6,316 bases of DNA from assembly GCA_030262795.1 (NCBI GenBank), contig JAJSZO010000062.1, forward strand, positions 6,177-12,492, given 5' to 3'. This DNA comes from Deltaproteobacteria bacterium. Lineage in GTDB: Bacteria > Desulfobacterota > Desulfobacteria > Desulfobacterales > ETH-SRB1. Shown here piece by piece: positions 1-5,818 of the stretch. Under the pieces are notes generated by a model. The model saw only the letters and a list, made by a program, of their open reading frames with translations, had not been told where the DNA came from and did no database searches. Position numbers and translations under genes: made by a program. Numbering within the stretch: the first letter of the stretch is position 1; the number at the start of each line of letters is the position of its first letter.

Positions 1-550
1 CTATAATTCTTTTTTCTGTTGGTGACCAGCTAATCCCCACAGACAATACACCCAGCATATTTCTTTCTGTTCCGTGACATTTATTGCACGCTTTTTCATT
101 TCTGATGGGCATTGCATGGCTGATAACTTTTTCTTTCCCATAGTATTCAAAGCCATGAACCAGACTGTTGCTTCGCAAACTCCTTTTAGTAATTTCAGAA
201 TTAATTGAACTGCCGATAAGACCTGCATCACCGGCATGCTTTATAATTCCATCCCAATCACAAAGAACGATTCTATGTAACTCTTCAGCTTCATTCAAAT
301 CTTCCAATATTTTCTGAACATATTCCATCTCGCCGTCAAGCATTGGATATTCAATGCTGCGCATAACTATATTGCTGATCTTAAGCGCTCTGCTTTCTTG
401 CTCCGCAGTATGAAACTTTATCTGCCTTATTGTCTGGTAATAAGTAAAAAAACCCATTACGCTACACAAAATCAAGGAGATACCCAATATCATTTTATTT
501 CTCAGGTTATTGCGAACAAGGTTTGCAATATTAGCTATTTTAAATAGCAT
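1..550 (-). CDS. Membrane sensor with periplasmic haem-c domain, probable histidine kinase (3' end outside window)
   Basis: An uninterrupted frame reads from ATG at 550 to the window edge, giving 183 codons with no stop. Residues 1-19 are short and basic, residues 20-38 form a hydrophobic membrane segment, and residues 39-183 look extracytoplasmic. Within these, residues 45-90 are helical and carry the IEYPML motif common in such sensors. Residues 92-175 resemble a PAS/Cache-like fold and contain CNKCH (155-159), a CxxCH signature for covalent haem c, followed by GVLSVGIS. Similar haem-c sensor domains are known in Geobacter chemoreceptors and in deltaproteobacterial kinases. The start is supported by GAGGAA upstream at suitable spacing, and by the gene beginning 16 nt after the stop of the response regulator. 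The transmitter domain is not visible, so a chemoreceptor or cyclase remains possible. A histidine kinase is favoured because of the adjacent regulator. The likely role is redox or gaseous-ligand sensing. Confidence 0.85.
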   Translation of the reverse strand, partial: MLFKIANIANLVRNNLRNKMILGISLILCSVMGFFTYYQTIRQIKFHTAEQESRALKISNIVMRSIEYPMLDGEMEYVQKILEDLNEAEELHRIVLCDWDGIIKHAGDAGLIGSSINSEITKRSLRSNSLVHGFEYYGKEKVISHAMPIRNEKACNKCHGTERNMLGVLSVGISWSPTEKRII

Positions 551-566
551 CGGTAGAATTCCTCAA

Positions 567-2489
567 TCATATCCCTCCGTTGTAACTTTGTGCCTGAACG
601 GGGTTTACGTTCGGGCACGATTTACTCGAATGAATATTATACTTTTTTAGCTTTGCATAGAGTGTGCTTCGGCTGATGTTCAGTTTTTTTGCGACCTGCA
701 ATTTATTCCATCTATACTCCTCCAGCACTCTGACAAGAAACTTTCTTTCATTTTCTTGAAAAGAGCTTATTTTTTTGCTTTGGTTACAACTGGAAGATAT
801 ATCAAGCGGCAGGCTTTGTTCGCTGATAAATTCATCCTTGGTAAGAATAAATGCGTGCTCAATAATATTTTCCAACTCCCTTACATTCCCGGGCCAACCG
901 TAACACATCAATATGTCCATGGCTTCCGAAGAAACTCTTTTTATCTTTTTACTCCCTTGCGAATTCAGCCTTTTTAAAAAATGTTCAACCAGAAGTGATA
1001 TATCATTTCGTCTCACCCTGAGTGGAGGAATATTTATTGGAATAACATTCAGGCGGTAATATAAGTCCTCCCTGAAGTTTCCATTTTCTACCTCTTTTTT
1101 TAAATCCTTATTGGTGGCCGCTATTACCCTGATATCCACCTCAATAGTTTTCATACCCCCCAATCTTTCAAATTTTTGAAATTGAAGAAATCTGAGAAGC
1201 TTAACCTGTGACATTGATGGAATTTCTCCGATTTCATCCAAAAAAAGAGTTCCCTTGTCCGCTGATTCAAATCGTCCGATCTTCAGATGCGTTGCCCCGG
1301 TAAAGGCTCCTTTCTCATGGCCGAATAACTCACTTTCAAGTAATGTTTGTGGATAGGCCGAACAATTCACAACAACAAAAGGTTTGTTTTTTCGATAACT
1401 ATGTAAATGAACGGCTCTTGCTACAAGCTCTTTTCCGGAACCGCTTTCTCCCTGAATCAGCACAGCTGCATCGGTAGGAGCTATGTCTGAAATCAACCCA
1501 TAGAGCTGCTGCATTTTATGATCTTTTCCGATAATACCTCCATAGCCTGAAAACATTTTGACCTTATTCTCCAGCTCCTTCATTTTTTCGTTGTTCAGGG
1601 CAATTCTTCTTATAATGCCTGCAACCTGCGAAAGCATAAGATAGAAAAAGCGTAAATCTTTTCCGGAAAAAACAGTATGCGCAGAGGCAAGCAAAATCAC
1701 CCCCCCAACAACATCCTTTTCCTTAATTATCGGAACAACGGACAGAGAGTTATAGGTGTCAAAACTCTTCAACCAGGGATATCCTTTAATACGCAATTCA
1801 TCAATGTTCATGGGCCGACATATTGATGCAATAGTAGAAACAAAACTTTCTCTATCTTCCGTATCCGGATGCCTGAAACCGGCAGCCTCAACAAACCCGC
1901 TTTTTTCTTCGTTAAGAATAAGGGGGATTATCTCTTCAAAAGAAAGTATTTTTTTGGTTCGGTCAATTATAAAATCAAACGCTTCTCCCAGGGATTTCTT
2001 TTCACTGATTCCTCGGGTTATATCACAAAGGGTTTCCATTTCCTTGTACGATTTTTCAAGCTCTCCGGTCTTTTCTTTTACTGCCTTTTCAAGATCATAC
2101 GTATAATTTTTGAGCTTTTTTTTGATCCTCAATCTCTCTTCAGCACGCTTTAATGCTATTGAAAGGGCCTCGTCGCTAACAGGTTTTGTTATAAAATCGG
2201 ATGCCTCAAGCTGTAATGATTTCACAGCGAGTTTCATATCTGCGTGACCTGTTATTACAATCACCTCTGCCTCCGGATTTATCTGTTTTATCCTTCTTAA
2301 AACATCTATACCGTATGGCGCGGGCATTTTTATATCCGTTAAAACAATAGAAGGGGTCTCCTGTTCAAAAAGTTCAATTCCGCGCTTTCCGTTTTCCGCT
2401 GTTATAACATCATACCCCTCACTTCTTAGCGATATGCTCAGTAATTTTCTGATGCCCGCTTCATCATCTATTAACAAGATTTTTAACAT
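567..2489 (-). CDS. Sigma-54-dependent two-component response regulator (REC, GAF-like, AAA+, Fis HTH)
   Basis: NtrC-family transcription activator of 640 residues. The receiver domain spans 1-120, with acidic pair D8/D9, phosphoacceptor D52 in LTDIKMP, T80 and K102. A charged coiled coil follows at about 115-152, then a GAF-like region at about 153-300. The AAA+ domain spans about 318-560, with Walker A GESGSGKE (347-354), the sigma-54-contacting GAFTGA loop (394-399), Walker B GTLFLDE (413-419), arginine-finger region FREDLYYRLNV (472-482) and sensor II WPGNVRELEN (532-541). A Fis-type helix-turn-helix lies at about 578-619. NtrC-type regulators are usually about 450-480 residues, and the extra length here is the inserted coiled coil and GAF-like region. 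After phosphorylation it should remodel sigma-54 RNA polymerase at target promoters. Its partner is most likely the haem-c sensor encoded 16 nt downstream. The ATG at 2489 begins right at the receiver fold (MLKILLIDDE) and has only a weak AAAGAG ribosome-binding site. Confidence 0.97.
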   Translation of the reverse strand: MLKILLIDDEAGIRKLLSISLRSEGYDVITAENGKRGIELFEQETPSIVLTDIKMPAPYGIDVLRRIKQINPEAEVIVITGHADMKLAVKSLQLEASDFITKPVSDEALSIALKRAEERLRIKKKLKNYTYDLEKAVKEKTGELEKSYKEMETLCDITRGISEKKSLGEAFDFIIDRTKKILSFEEIIPLILNEEKSGFVEAAGFRHPDTEDRESFVSTIASICRPMNIDELRIKGYPWLKSFDTYNSLSVVPIIKEKDVVGGVILLASAHTVFSGKDLRFFYLMLSQVAGIIRRIALNNEKMKELENKVKMFSGYGGIIGKDHKMQQLYGLISDIAPTDAAVLIQGESGSGKELVARAVHLHSYRKNKPFVVVNCSAYPQTLLESELFGHEKGAFTGATHLKIGRFESADKGTLFLDEIGEIPSMSQVKLLRFLQFQKFERLGGMKTIEVDIRVIAATNKDLKKEVENGNFREDLYYRLNVIPINIPPLRVRRNDISLLVEHFLKRLNSQGSKKIKRVSSEAMDILMCYGWPGNVRELENIIEHAFILTKDEFISEQSLPLDISSSCNQSKKISSFQENERKFLVRVLEEYRWNKLQVAKKLNISRSTLYAKLKKYNIHSSKSCPNVNPVQAQSYNGGI

Positions 2490-2546
2490 AATAACTCTTT
2501 ATACTTTAGGTTGCGCATCACTTCAAAATAAGATCTCAATATACAC

Positions 2547-2688
2547 AAGTTAGCGCCCTTCGGGCGGACTTTTCTGACAGGATTAACGGGCTTTACATGA
2601 TTTCTTTATTTTTTTATATCCTGATCATCCTGTATATCCTGTCAAAAAAAAGGAAATTGATACTATCAAGTTAGCGCCCTATCGGGCG
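2547..2688. repeat. Compound intergenic repeat: two GCGCCC hairpins flanking a GACAGGAT hairpin
   Basis: AAGTTAGCGCCCTTCGGGCG (2547-2566) recurs as AAGTTAGCGCCC-TATCGGGCG (2668-2688). Both copies have the same orientation, and each forms a five-base-pair CGCCC/GGGCG hairpin. Between them GACAGGAT (2576-2583) pairs with ATCCTGTC (2636-2643), and weaker complementarity extends inward so that 18 of 26 positions match. Each GACAGGAT arm also contains degenerate reiterations of an AGGATNNAC-like unit. From general experience, this looks like the dispersed palindromic repeats found in deltaproteobacterial genomes. Copy number elsewhere cannot be judged from the window. Confidence 0.75.
2644..2688 (-). 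terminator. Possible attenuator or terminator hairpins in the regulator leader
   Basis: Read on the minus strand, a CGCCC(gata)GGGCG hairpin (2688-2675) is followed by the palindrome TTGATAgTATCAA (2669-2657) and then a pyrimidine stretch ending in eight T residues (2651-2644). A GC hairpin plus a T tract resembles an intrinsic terminator. It lies downstream of the putative promoter and upstream of the regulator gene, so it could attenuate the operon. It could equally be part of a dispersed repeat with no regulatory role, because the strongest stem is not immediately next to the T tract. Confidence 0.3.
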
Positions 2689-2727
2689 AGCTCTTAGCTT
2701 TTAGTGGAAAAACATAAAAAACAATCT

Positions 2728-2757
2728 ATAATAGGGCAATATTTGATGCGTTGTCAA
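2728..2757 (-). promoter_or_regulatory. Sigma-70-like promoter for the response regulator/sensor operon
   Basis: On the minus strand TTGACA (2757-2752) is followed after 18 nt by TATTAT (2733-2728). The -35 box is a perfect consensus and the -10 box matches 5 of 6. Transcription would start near 2720, giving a leader of about 230 nt before the regulator ATG at 2489. That leader carries the GCGCCC and GACAGGAT hairpins. The call rests on sequence match and position only. Confidence 0.55.
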
Positions 2758-2764
2758 TATAATT

Positions 2765-2946
2765 AGGAACGTGGACAAAATAACTTCCCCAAGTAGGCGC
2801 ATAGATTTGGGTCGGATTTGTTCGATCTCAGATCACAAAAGTTGCAAGAATAGCGAGCTATTTTGATGCTTTTGTGATTTGAGATCGGACAAAGGCGGCC
2901 TGAAGCTGTGATGCATAGTTGGGGAAGTTATTTTATACACGTTCCT
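2765..2946. repeat. 182-bp imperfect palindrome, MITE-like or giant hairpin element
   Basis: The two halves are complementary around a centre at 2855/2856. The outer arms 2765-2792 and 2919-2946 match with only two mismatches: AGGAACGTG is perfect, and so is AAAATAACTTCCCCAA. A middle block, 2823-2841 against 2869-2887, matches 18 of 19. At the apex AATAGC (2849-2854) pairs with GCTATT (2857-2862) around GA. Only 2793-2822 and its partner are poorly paired. No transposase or long ORF lies inside and no clear target duplication flanks it, so it may be non-autonomous or decayed. It could fold as a long RNA hairpin if transcribed. Confidence 0.85.
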
Positions 2947-2947
2947 T

Positions 2948-3011
2948 AAGTGGTTAATTTATATGAAAGAACCACTTTAGTAGATTGGAAATATACGATT
3001 TTATATGAAAG
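2948..3011. repeat. Short inverted repeat and 12-bp direct repeat beside the palindrome
   Basis: AAGTGGTT (2948-2955) and AACCACTT (2970-2977) are perfect inverted repeats around a 14-nt loop. TTTATATGAAAG occurs in that loop (2958-2969) and again at 3000-3011, a spacing of 42 bp. These sequences abut the end of the 182-bp palindrome and may be remnants of its insertion site. They could also be chance similarities in AT-rich DNA. No protein or promoter assignment can be supported. Confidence 0.4.
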
Positions 3012-3024
3012 GTTGCAGAGTGGA

Positions 3025-3268
3025 TTAAGCGGAGCGATTATACCAGAACGGAATATCCGGAACGTAGAGATTCAGATTCACCATATTCACTGACCATACA
3101 GGGGAGCCACAGGGATCGTCATTTTTCCGTATAAAATAACGCCTGATACGTAAGTCGGGTGTATTTGGTGTAATCATCACCAGGAACAAGTGACAGGACC
3201 GTATCCTGTAAATATGATTTGCTGGCAGCGGATCGGGACTGGATCATGACGGATGTAAGAAGATGCAT
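3025..3268 (-). pseudogene. Decayed coding fragment, unrecognised, with apparent frameshift
   Basis: Two overlapping minus-strand frames look protein-like. The first runs from ATG at 3268 to TGA at 3121-3119 and gives 49 residues, including SKSYLQDTVLSLVPGDDY and TYQALFYTEK. The second has an ATG at 3177 and ends at TAA 3027-3025. It gives 50 residues, including DDPCGSPVWSVNMVNLNLY and IPFWYNRSA. Shifting frame by one base at the TGA (about 3120) joins them into one reading of about 80 residues, which suggests a single gene broken by a frameshift. Neither start has a good ribosome-binding site. I do not recognise the family. The only evidence is amino-acid composition and continuity across the break, so this could also be non-coding sequence that happens to stay open. 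Confidence 0.25.
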
Positions 3269-3323
3269 TTGGCTTGCCTGCTCGTCCCTTGCTTGCCTGG
3301 GCCTTACTTCGCTATTTTAAGGC

Positions 3324-3344
3324 ATTCCGACTATAATCGGGAAT
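3324..3344 (-). terminator. Weak hairpin downstream of the binding-protein gene
   Basis: On the minus strand ATTCC-C-GA pairs with TC-GGAAT around a six-base loop, beginning 8 nt after the TAG stop of the substrate-binding protein gene. The stem is seven base pairs with one bulge. No clear T tract follows, so termination would be inefficient or factor-assisted. Its position just past the stop is the main support. Confidence 0.35.
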
Positions 3345-3352
3345 TGCTGAAA

Positions 3353-4513
3353 CTATTTTACTTCAACATAAACTCCGTTTTGTACCTGATACATACAGAA
3401 CCCCACGCCGATTGCATCGCCACGTTCATCAAAACTAATTTTGCCAAGCGGCGTGTCCACATATTCGGTTCTAAGCGCTTTTGAGATAGCTTCATAATTG
3501 GTAGTGCCGGCCTTTTGAATTGCATTCAGCAAACATAAAGATGCCGAATAAGCATTAAGAAAAAAAGCGCCCGGTTCTGTTCCATAAGTATTTTTGTGAG
3601 CCTCAATTGCAGCAATGGCTATTGGATTGTTGGACGTATCAAGCGGCCCTGTAGCATAGACGCCTTCAGCATATTCTCCTGCAATTTTTATAAACGTATT
3701 ATCCTTAACGCCATCGTCTGAAATAAATATTGTTTCCATGCCTTTTTTTCGCATCTGGCTGATTATTTTTGATGCTTCAGGATGATATCCTCCGAATATA
3801 ACTGCTTTTGCTCCTGAATGTTTTATTTTCTGAACAACAGCAGAATAGTCAATAGCACCGGGAGTAACGCCTTCGTATAATACTACTTCCGCTTTATCTG
3901 AAGCCTCCAAATATTTTTTCGCAAACTCAGCAAGACCCTTTCCATAATCGCCTTTGTCATGAAGAACAGCAATTTCCTTAACCTTTAAAACATTTATTGC
4001 AAAATCAACTTCAAGTTTTGCCTGTACATTATCGGGAGCAATTGTACGAAAAAAATTAGGATAGTCACCGCTCTGTGTAAGTGCAGGATTGGTGCAAGAG
4101 GGAGACATGATAATAATGTTGGAATCCTTATAAATACCAAGAGCGGCCTTTGTGGCACCACTGCATATATGGCCCAATACAATGTCAACACCTTCCGTAA
4201 CCAGCTTGGTGGCTGTATTGGTGGCTATTTCCGGCTTGCAGACATCGTCTTCAATCAATAACTCAACTTTTCTCCCAAGAATGCCACCCTTTGCATTAAT
4301 ATCCCGAACTACCAGCTCTGCCGCTTTTACAGAGGGAACACCGTAAGATGCCAGATCTCCGCTGTGCGCTCCTGCAACACCAAGCTTGATTGTTTCAGCC
4401 GATTTATGTGAAAAATCAGAAGTCTTTTCAGATTCACCGCATGAGATAAGAAAGAATCCGTACAAAATAACTACAACTAAGGAAATAAGCAGTTTCTCAA
4501 AACTACACTTCAT
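3353..4513 (-). CDS. Branched-chain amino acid-type ABC transporter substrate-binding lipoprotein
   Basis: This 386-residue protein belongs to the periplasmic binding protein type 1 family of LivJ/LivK (Peripla_BP_6). Residues 1-24 form a lipoprotein signal peptide with lipobox LISC, placing the lipidated cysteine at C25. The mature protein begins with KLGVAGAHSGDLASYG (43-58) and then VKAAELVVRDINAKGGILG, both characteristic of the family. C92 and C117 are 25 residues apart in the contexts DDVCKP and GHICSGAT, matching the conserved disulfide of E. coli LIV-binding protein. SPSCTNP (137-143) lies in the ligand-binding region. The ATG at 4513 has a good AAGGGG ribosome-binding site nine bases upstream. 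Related proteins bind branched-chain amino acids, amides, urea or aromatic acids, so the ligand is not assignable. No permease or ATPase genes are visible, so it may serve a transporter encoded elsewhere or act in sensing. Confidence 0.95.
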   Translation of the reverse strand: MKCSFEKLLISLVVVILYGFFLISCGESEKTSDFSHKSAETIKLGVAGAHSGDLASYGVPSVKAAELVVRDINAKGGILGRKVELLIEDDVCKPEIATNTATKLVTEGVDIVLGHICSGATKAALGIYKDSNIIIMSPSCTNPALTQSGDYPNFFRTIAPDNVQAKLEVDFAINVLKVKEIAVLHDKGDYGKGLAEFAKKYLEASDKAEVVLYEGVTPGAIDYSAVVQKIKHSGAKAVIFGGYHPEASKIISQMRKKGMETIFISDDGVKDNTFIKIAGEYAEGVYATGPLDTSNNPIAIAAIEAHKNTYGTEPGAFFLNAYSASLCLLNAIQKAGTTNYEAISKALRTEYVDTPLGKISFDERGDAIGVGFCMYQVQNGVYVEVK

Positions 4514-4532
4514 AACAATGATCCCCTTAAAT

Positions 4533-4670
4533 ACTCCACAGTCCTAAGTTCTCCGAAGTTTCTTAACCATCATCTAATAACCCATTGAAATTATTGGTTT
4601 CGAAAATCTTGCTTCGGTTTTGTCGCTATTAATGATTTCAATAGGTTACGAAAACTTAGGACTGTCGAGT
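4533..4670. repeat. 138-bp palindromic element upstream of the binding-protein gene
   Basis: The termini 4533-4550 and 4653-4670 are inverted repeats of 18 bp with one mismatch, including the perfect 13-mer ACAGTCCTAAGTT. A second pair, 4578-4593 against 4633-4648, matches 14 of 16 around ATTGAAAT. The left arm carries about 23 extra bases between the two paired blocks. The element begins 20 bp upstream of the binding-protein start codon and would lie in its promoter or leader. It encodes no protein. It may be a non-autonomous mobile element or a structured leader. Confidence 0.75.
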
Positions 4671-4715
4671 TAAATAAATAATTTTATAAAATTACAGGGT
4701 CAAAGTGTTAGAAAA

Positions 4716-4730
4716 TTTGTCCCCGTTCCT
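4716..4730 (-). repeat. Solitary copy of the 182-bp palindrome's terminal sequence
   Basis: Read on the minus strand from 4730, AGGAACGGGGACAAA matches the left end of the palindrome at 2765 (AGGAACGTGGACAAA) at 14 of 15 positions. No opposite end is found nearby. It looks like a relic end or a related member of the same repeat family. Confidence 0.45.
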
Positions 4731-4740
4731 GAGATTATTT

Positions 4741-4835
4741 AAGTTAGATGGTAGTATTGAGTCAAGATAAAAGAAGTTATAAATTTATTTCAAAAATTCT
4801 TGCCGTTTCATTAATTTTTTTATAATATCTAACTT
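4741..4835. repeat. Short inverted repeat bracketing the nadK promoter region
   Basis: AAGTTAGAT (4741-4749) and ATCTAACTT (4827-4835) are perfect inverted repeats separated by 77 bp of AT-rich sequence. The right copy overlaps the segment just downstream of the TATAAT box. At nine base pairs in AT-rich DNA this may be coincidental. Confidence 0.3.
4800..4826 (+). promoter_or_regulatory. Candidate sigma-70-like promoter for nadK
   Basis: A perfect TATAAT (4821-4826) is preceded by TTGCCG (4800-4805), a 4-of-6 match to the -35 consensus. The spacer is only 15 nt, which is short. Transcription would start near 4833, immediately before the 59-bp palindrome, so the palindrome would sit at the 5' end of the nadK mRNA. 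The -10 box is convincing but the -35 box is not. Confidence 0.4.
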
Positions 4836-4837
4836 GA

Positions 4838-4896
4838 TAGGGGCGACCCTTGTGGTCGCCCTAATCGAATCAGGGCGACCACAAGGGTCGCCCCTA
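4838..4896. repeat. Perfect 25-bp-arm palindrome built from four GGGCGACC units
   Basis: Arms 4838-4862 and 4872-4896 are perfect inverted complements around a nine-base loop (4863-4871). Each arm is itself a palindrome, with GGGCGACC, five bases (CTTGT or its complement ACAAG), then GGTCGCCC. The element can therefore form either one long hairpin or two small ones. It is GC-rich in AT-rich surroundings, which suggests a dispersed repeat. It lies 61 bp upstream of the nadK start and between two divergent genes, and has no T tract typical of a terminator. Confidence 0.9.
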
Positions 4897-4939
4897 AAGC
4901 CGCAGGAATTTTAATAGGTTGTAGAAATTCCGAAACCTT

Positions 4940-4945
4940 AAGGAG
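4940..4945 (+). promoter_or_regulatory. Ribosome-binding site that decides the nadK start
   Basis: AAGGAG is a strong Shine-Dalgarno sequence. The first plausible in-frame initiator downstream is TTG at 4958, with 12 nt between, somewhat longer than usual. ATT at 4955 has better spacing (9 nt) but is a very rare start. No in-frame ATG or GTG lies nearby that would retain the conserved N-terminal strand. Confidence 0.6.
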
Positions 4946-4957
4946 TTAACGCTTATT

Positions 4958-5809
4958 TTGAAAAGGATAGGAATAGTTGTAAAGGCGGATGCAAAAGCCG
5001 GAAAAAAGGCAGATGAACTTGAAAACTGGCTGCGGTCAAAAGGTATGGATGTTGTAAGGAAAACAACTTCTCCTCCTCGAAAATTTTCGATCCCGGGCGA
5101 ATCTTCTGCACCACCGGATCTTTCCTGTATTTTTGCCCTGGGTGGTGATGGGACTTTTTTAAACGCTGTCTGCTGGATAGGAGAACAAAATATCCCCATA
5201 CTCGGCGTAAAGTTTGGAGAAGTAGGTTTTCTGGCAGAAATAACAGAAGAAAGGCTGTTTGCCGTGGCTGAATCCATTTTGAATGAAGATTTTACCACAA
5301 AGCCCAGGATGCGCCTTCTTGTCAAAGTTTTTAGAGAAGGAAAGGAAATCGCCGGCGAAACTGTCCTGAACGATATGGTTATTAACAGGGGAGCTCTTGC
5401 CAGGCTGGCACATATAAAGACATATATAGATGATCGCTATTTGACCACTTATAGTGCTGACGGTCTTATCATAGCAACCCCAACCGGTTCTACAGCCTAT
5501 TCGCTTGCTGCCGGAGGACCTATTATACACCCGGATGTAAAAGGAATAATAATGACACCTATTTGCCCCTTTACTCTGACAATACGACCTTTAATAGTTC
5601 CTGAATCAGTATTCATAAAAATTATGCTTGAAAAAAAGTCGTCAGGTACTATGCTTACTTTTGACGGACAAACGGGTCTTGAGATCAATGAGATGGATAC
5701 TATTATTGTGAAAAAAGGGCAACATCCTATCAATATGATAACTATGGCGGACAGACCATATTTTGATGTTTTGAAAATCAAATTAAGATGGAGCGGCCGT
5801 CGTGTTTAG
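4958..5809 (+). CDS. nadK: NAD kinase (ATP:NAD+ 2'-phosphotransferase)
   Basis: Cytoplasmic enzyme that phosphorylates NAD+ to NADP+, setting the cell's NADP(H) supply. The 283 residues match the usual bacterial length. The N-terminus KRIGIVVKADA fits the first strand of the fold. The catalytic GGDGTFL motif spans residues 62-68, with D64 as the expected base. KFGEVGFLAE follows at 85-94. Asn138-Asp139 in LNDMVINRG corresponds to the NAD-contacting N-E/D motif. The long signature running from GL (169-170) through TPTGSTAYSLAAGGP (174-188) is fully conserved, and TFDGQ is present near the C-terminus. The probable start is TTG at 4958, because it directly precedes the conserved strand. The ribosome-binding site of the next gene overlaps this stop codon, indicating co-transcription. 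Confidence 0.97.
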   Translation: MKRIGIVVKADAKAGKKADELENWLRSKGMDVVRKTTSPPRKFSIPGESSAPPDLSCIFALGGDGTFLNAVCWIGEQNIPILGVKFGEVGFLAEITEERLFAVAESILNEDFTTKPRMRLLVKVFREGKEIAGETVLNDMVINRGALARLAHIKTYIDDRYLTTYSADGLIIATPTGSTAYSLAAGGPIIHPDVKGIIMTPICPFTLTIRPLIVPESVFIKIMLEKKSSGTMLTFDGQTGLEINEMDTIIVKKGQHPINMITMADRPYFDVLKIKLRWSGRRV

Positions 5810-5818
5810 GAGGAGATA

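Larger units (their letters stand above)
3012..3352. other. Intergenic stretch downstream of the binding-protein gene
   Basis: Apart from the possible decayed fragment, this region holds only small motifs. ACAGGA (3193-3198) pairs with TCCTGT (3204-3209). CTTGCCTG occurs twice, at 3273-3280 and 3292-3299. A weak hairpin lies close to the stop of the binding-protein gene. I see no tRNA, known riboswitch or intact gene. Confidence 0.5.

Noticed and set aside
1..237. 78-codon minus-strand frame starting at 237
   Set aside because: It overlaps, in another frame, the longer open frame from 550 that has a ribosome-binding site, a membrane segment and the CxxCH domain. Its protein sequence is not domain-like.
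532..570. ATG at 570-568 overlapping the regulator stop (ATGA) as the sensor start
   Set aside because: This frame stops after 11 codons. The ATG at 550 is the one that continues.
756..2153. Several plus-strand frames opposite the response regulator
   Set aside because: They are antisense shadows of a clearly coding gene with all NtrC-family motifs, and they resemble no protein.
2547..2688. Repeated GCGCCC units as a CRISPR array
   Set aside because: There are only two hairpin copies, with structured DNA between them, no further repeat-spacer units and no cas genes.
3012..3240. tRNA-like or riboswitch-like structure
   Set aside because: No cloverleaf, CCA end or known riboswitch core could be found, only isolated short stems.
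3263..3484. 73-codon plus-strand frame
   Set aside because: It runs antisense into the 3' end of the binding-protein gene, lacks a good ribosome-binding site, and has unremarkable composition.
4514..4800. Sigma-54 (-24/-12) promoter for the binding-protein gene
   Set aside because: No TGGCAC-N5-TTGC-like element was found on the minus strand upstream of 4513. The best sigma-70-like match (TTGACC, 17 nt, TATTTA) has too poor a -10 box to call.
4894..5530. Minus-strand frames opposite nadK
   Set aside because: They are antisense to a complete NAD kinase whose motifs span the region.
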